Shown here: piece by piece, positions 19,478-20,659 of the stretch
How the letters are laid out: every line of letters begins with the position of its first letter
Position numbering within the stretch: position 1 is the first letter of the stretch
From: a virus
Reading direction: 5' to 3' (one strand)
Length of the DNA stretch: 20,659 bases
IMG/VR virus record: IMGVR_UViG_3300025030_000467
Coordinates: 1 to 20,659 of that record
The notes under the pieces: generated by a model
The model's input: only the letters and a program-made list of their open reading frames with translations
Databases searched by the model: none
What the model was told of the DNA's origin: nothing
Translations under genes and position numbers: made by a program

Positions 19478-20497
19478 ATGTCAGCAAAAATACTCGAAGG
19501 CAATGTCCTTGAAACCCTGAAAGACCTGCCAGCCTGCTCGGTTCAGTGCGTGGTAACTAGCCCGCCTTACTACGGCTTGCGCGATTATGGAATTGATGGG
19601 CAGATAGGTTTAGAGCCTACGCCCGAAGCCTATGTAGAAGTTCTTGTCACCTTGTTTCGAGAAATCCGCCGGGTACTAAAAGATGACGGTACAGTGTGGC
19701 TCAATCTTGGTGATAGTTATTGGGGCGGTAAAGGCTCAAATGCTAATCTTGATAAAGGCATTGAAAACCGTATTGCCGAAGGTCGCACTATTCAACGTCC
19801 GCAAACGAGAATACAAAACATGAAGGTTATCCCCACCAATGGCAAGCACGAATCAATCAAAGCTAAAGACTTGGTAGGTATCCCCTGGATGGTTGCGTTT
19901 GCGCTCCGCAATGATGGATGGTATCTGCGCTCCGAGATAATTTGGGCAAAGAAAAACTGTATGCCCGAAAGCGTGAAAGACCGCCCGACCCGTTCACATG
20001 AGCAGATATTTCTTTTGTCGAAGTCGTCAGATTATTACTACGATTACGAAGCGATAATGACACCAACAAAAGGCAGTGAGCATGATAAACGAGCGCGTGT
20101 TTCTCGAAAGCGTTTTCCTACCGATACCGTGAACGGCATCCGCAAGACTGGTTATTATCCAATGGCAAACGCCCGCGATGTTTGGCATATCCCAACAAGA
20201 CCATACAAAGAAGCGCACTTCGCCGTATTTCCCCCCGACCTGATAGAACCCTGTATCCTAGCAGGTAGTAAAGAAGGCGACATAATTCTTGACCCGTTCA
20301 ATGGCTCAGGCACTACGGGCGAAGTCGCAATCAAGTACCATCGTGAATATATTGGATGTGAAATAAACCCAGAATACATCCGTCTCACAGAGAGAAGGTT
20401 ATCAAAAATTCAGCCAGTCTTAATGCAAGAACGAAGCCTAACAAAGCGTGAACCCGACAAGGGCAACGCCGCGGCTCAATTTGAGAACTTTGAATAA
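19478..20497 (+). CDS. Site-specific DNA methyltransferase, beta class (N4-cytosine or N6-adenine)
   Basis: The protein is 339 aa. VVTSPPYYGLRDYG (catalytic SPPY 28-31) comes before the SAM motif DPFNGSGTTGEVA (272-284), the order of beta-class amino-methyltransferases. Between them are VWLNLGDSYWGG, LVGIPWMVAFALRNDGWYLR and IIWAKKNCMPESVKDRPTRSHEQIFLL, all typical. The SPPY form allows N4-cytosine or N6-adenine; target unknown. It starts 15 bases after the cassette junction. Codons from about residue 320 (LTKREPDKGN) are translated attC 8. It is the fourth methyltransferase in the array, without a nuclease partner. Confidence 0.9.
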   Translation: MSAKILEGNVLETLKDLPACSVQCVVTSPPYYGLRDYGIDGQIGLEPTPEAYVEVLVTLFREIRRVLKDDGTVWLNLGDSYWGGKGSNANLDKGIENRIAEGRTIQRPQTRIQNMKVIPTNGKHESIKAKDLVGIPWMVAFALRNDGWYLRSEIIWAKKNCMPESVKDRPTRSHEQIFLLSKSSDYYYDYEAIMTPTKGSEHDKRARVSRKRFPTDTVNGIRKTGYYPMANARDVWHIPTRPYKEAHFAVFPPDLIEPCILAGSKEGDIILDPFNGSGTTGEVAIKYHREYIGCEINPEYIRLTERRLSKIQPVLMQERSLTKREPDKGNAAAQFENFE

Positions 20498-20546
20498 ATT
20501 TATAGTCTTGCGTTCTCGCCCTTGCGGGTTACGCAAGCCGTTGTAT
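20436..20546 (+). repeat. attC: attC site 8
   Basis: R'' GCCTAAC (20436-20442), arms CCCGACAAGGGC and GCCCTTGCGGG, R' GTTGTAT (20540-20546); 111 bp. Unpaired A at 20457. R'' complements the cassette's GTTAGGC at 19462. The unusual R' predicts that the next cassette ends in an R'' of ATACAAC. Confidence 0.94.
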
Positions 20547-20572
20547 TGCTTTCTTGCTCATAAAGGAGTTTT

Positions 20573-20659
20573 ATGAAAATAAAGTTTTCTTTTATTTGGT
20601 TCGATGTGTGGGTTGGTTTCTTCTACGATCAGAAGAAGCGCATTTTATATTTCTGCCCT
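20573..20659 (+). CDS. Cassette 9 small protein, 3'-truncated by window edge
   Basis: The ATG at 20573 has AAAGGAG upstream, 32 bases after the cassette junction. The visible 29 residues, beginning [19 protein letters not shown] and continuing [10 protein letters not shown], resemble a short phage- and cassette-borne protein seen in many phages ('MKIKFSFxWFDxWVGFFYDxKKxxLYxCP'), whose function I do not know. It is rich in aromatic residues but is probably not a membrane protein. The frame runs off the window. Confidence 0.72.
   Translation, partial: MKIKFSFIWFDVWVGFFYDQKKRILYFCP

Larger units (their letters stand above)
15105..20659 (+). mobile_element. Integron-type cassette array lacking an integrase (CALIN-like), on phage DNA
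   Basis: Eight attC sites follow in one orientation. Cut at G|TT, they give cassettes 15105-15511, 15512-15749, 15750-15974, 15975-16490, 16491-17300, 17301-17532, 17533-19462 and 19463-20540, plus a ninth from 20541. Each cassette's 5' TTRRRY complements the R'' heptamer at its own 3' end: GTTCGGC/GCCGAAC, GTTAGGC/GCCTAAC, GTTAGGT/ACCTAAC, GTTGGAA/TTCCAAC (twice). One pair (third cassette) differs at one base. In circular form each cassette would rebuild a perfect attC. No intI or clear attI is in the window. The cassettes look more AT-rich than the flanking small-gene region. Confidence 0.95.

Noticed and set aside
15393-20546. attC repeats considered as a CRISPR array
   Set aside because: Repeats are imperfect, 81-129 bp, widely and unevenly spaced, and the intervening DNA encodes proteins; there are no short unique spacers or cas genes.
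15393-20546. attC hairpins considered as plain transcription terminators
   Set aside because: Arms end in conserved RYYYAAC/GTTRRRY heptamers with a fixed bulge and lack T tracts; several are translated, which a terminator would not favour.

Overview
The window looks like part of a tailed double-stranded DNA phage or prophage (Caudoviricetes). All genes I accept are on the + strand. They are densely packed, often with ATGA or TGATG overlaps. No bacterial housekeeping gene, rRNA or tRNA is visible. The host cannot be named from the sequence. Several interspersed palindromic repeats (for example CTCCGCTCAGGATGA and CCTGTCCTTCGGACAT) resemble elements I associate from memory with Chloroflexota-type environmental genomes, which is only a weak hint.

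Bases 1-8950 form the structural module: the end of a scaffold-like gene, the major capsid gene split by a group I intron carrying a LAGLIDADG endonuclease, small head genes, a connector or neck protein, an 896-aa tail protein, a PD-(D/E)XK-like nuclease, a small baseplate-like protein and a receptor-binding fibre-like protein. A strong terminator (9088-9122) closes the module.

Bases 8951-15104 form an accessory module of many short genes. It opens with a near-consensus sigma70 promoter (9225-9252) and a perfect parS-like 16-bp palindrome (9281-9296). It holds ribbon-helix-helix-like proteins, single-pass membrane peptides, a zinc ribbon, a Gp37/Gp68 (DUF5131) protein and many unknowns. Two families of palindromic repeats have landed in or beside its coding sequence.

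Bases 15105-20659 are the main discovery: an integron-type gene-cassette array without an integrase in view (CALIN-like), joined directly to the phage genes. Eight attC sites delimit eight complete cassettes and the start of a ninth. Each site has RYYYAAC and GTTRRRY-type ends, paired arms and one unpaired A at nucleotide 22-23 of the 5' arm. The terminal heptamer of each cassette's attC matches the start of that same cassette rather than the next one, as expected for units that circularise at G|TT. The cargo includes four DNA methyltransferases of different classes (phage Dam-type, D12-type, C5-cytosine and a beta-class SPPY enzyme) with no cognate restriction enzymes, plus a zinc ribbon and small unknowns. 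The simplest reading is a swappable anti-restriction island that a phage obtained from, or exchanges through, an integron.

Two further layers are unusual. Several cassette genes have no stop before their attC, so the site is translated and neighbouring cassettes are fused in frame. The C5-methyltransferase is interrupted by an out-of-frame HNH endonuclease gene, while the methyltransferase frame stays open throughout.
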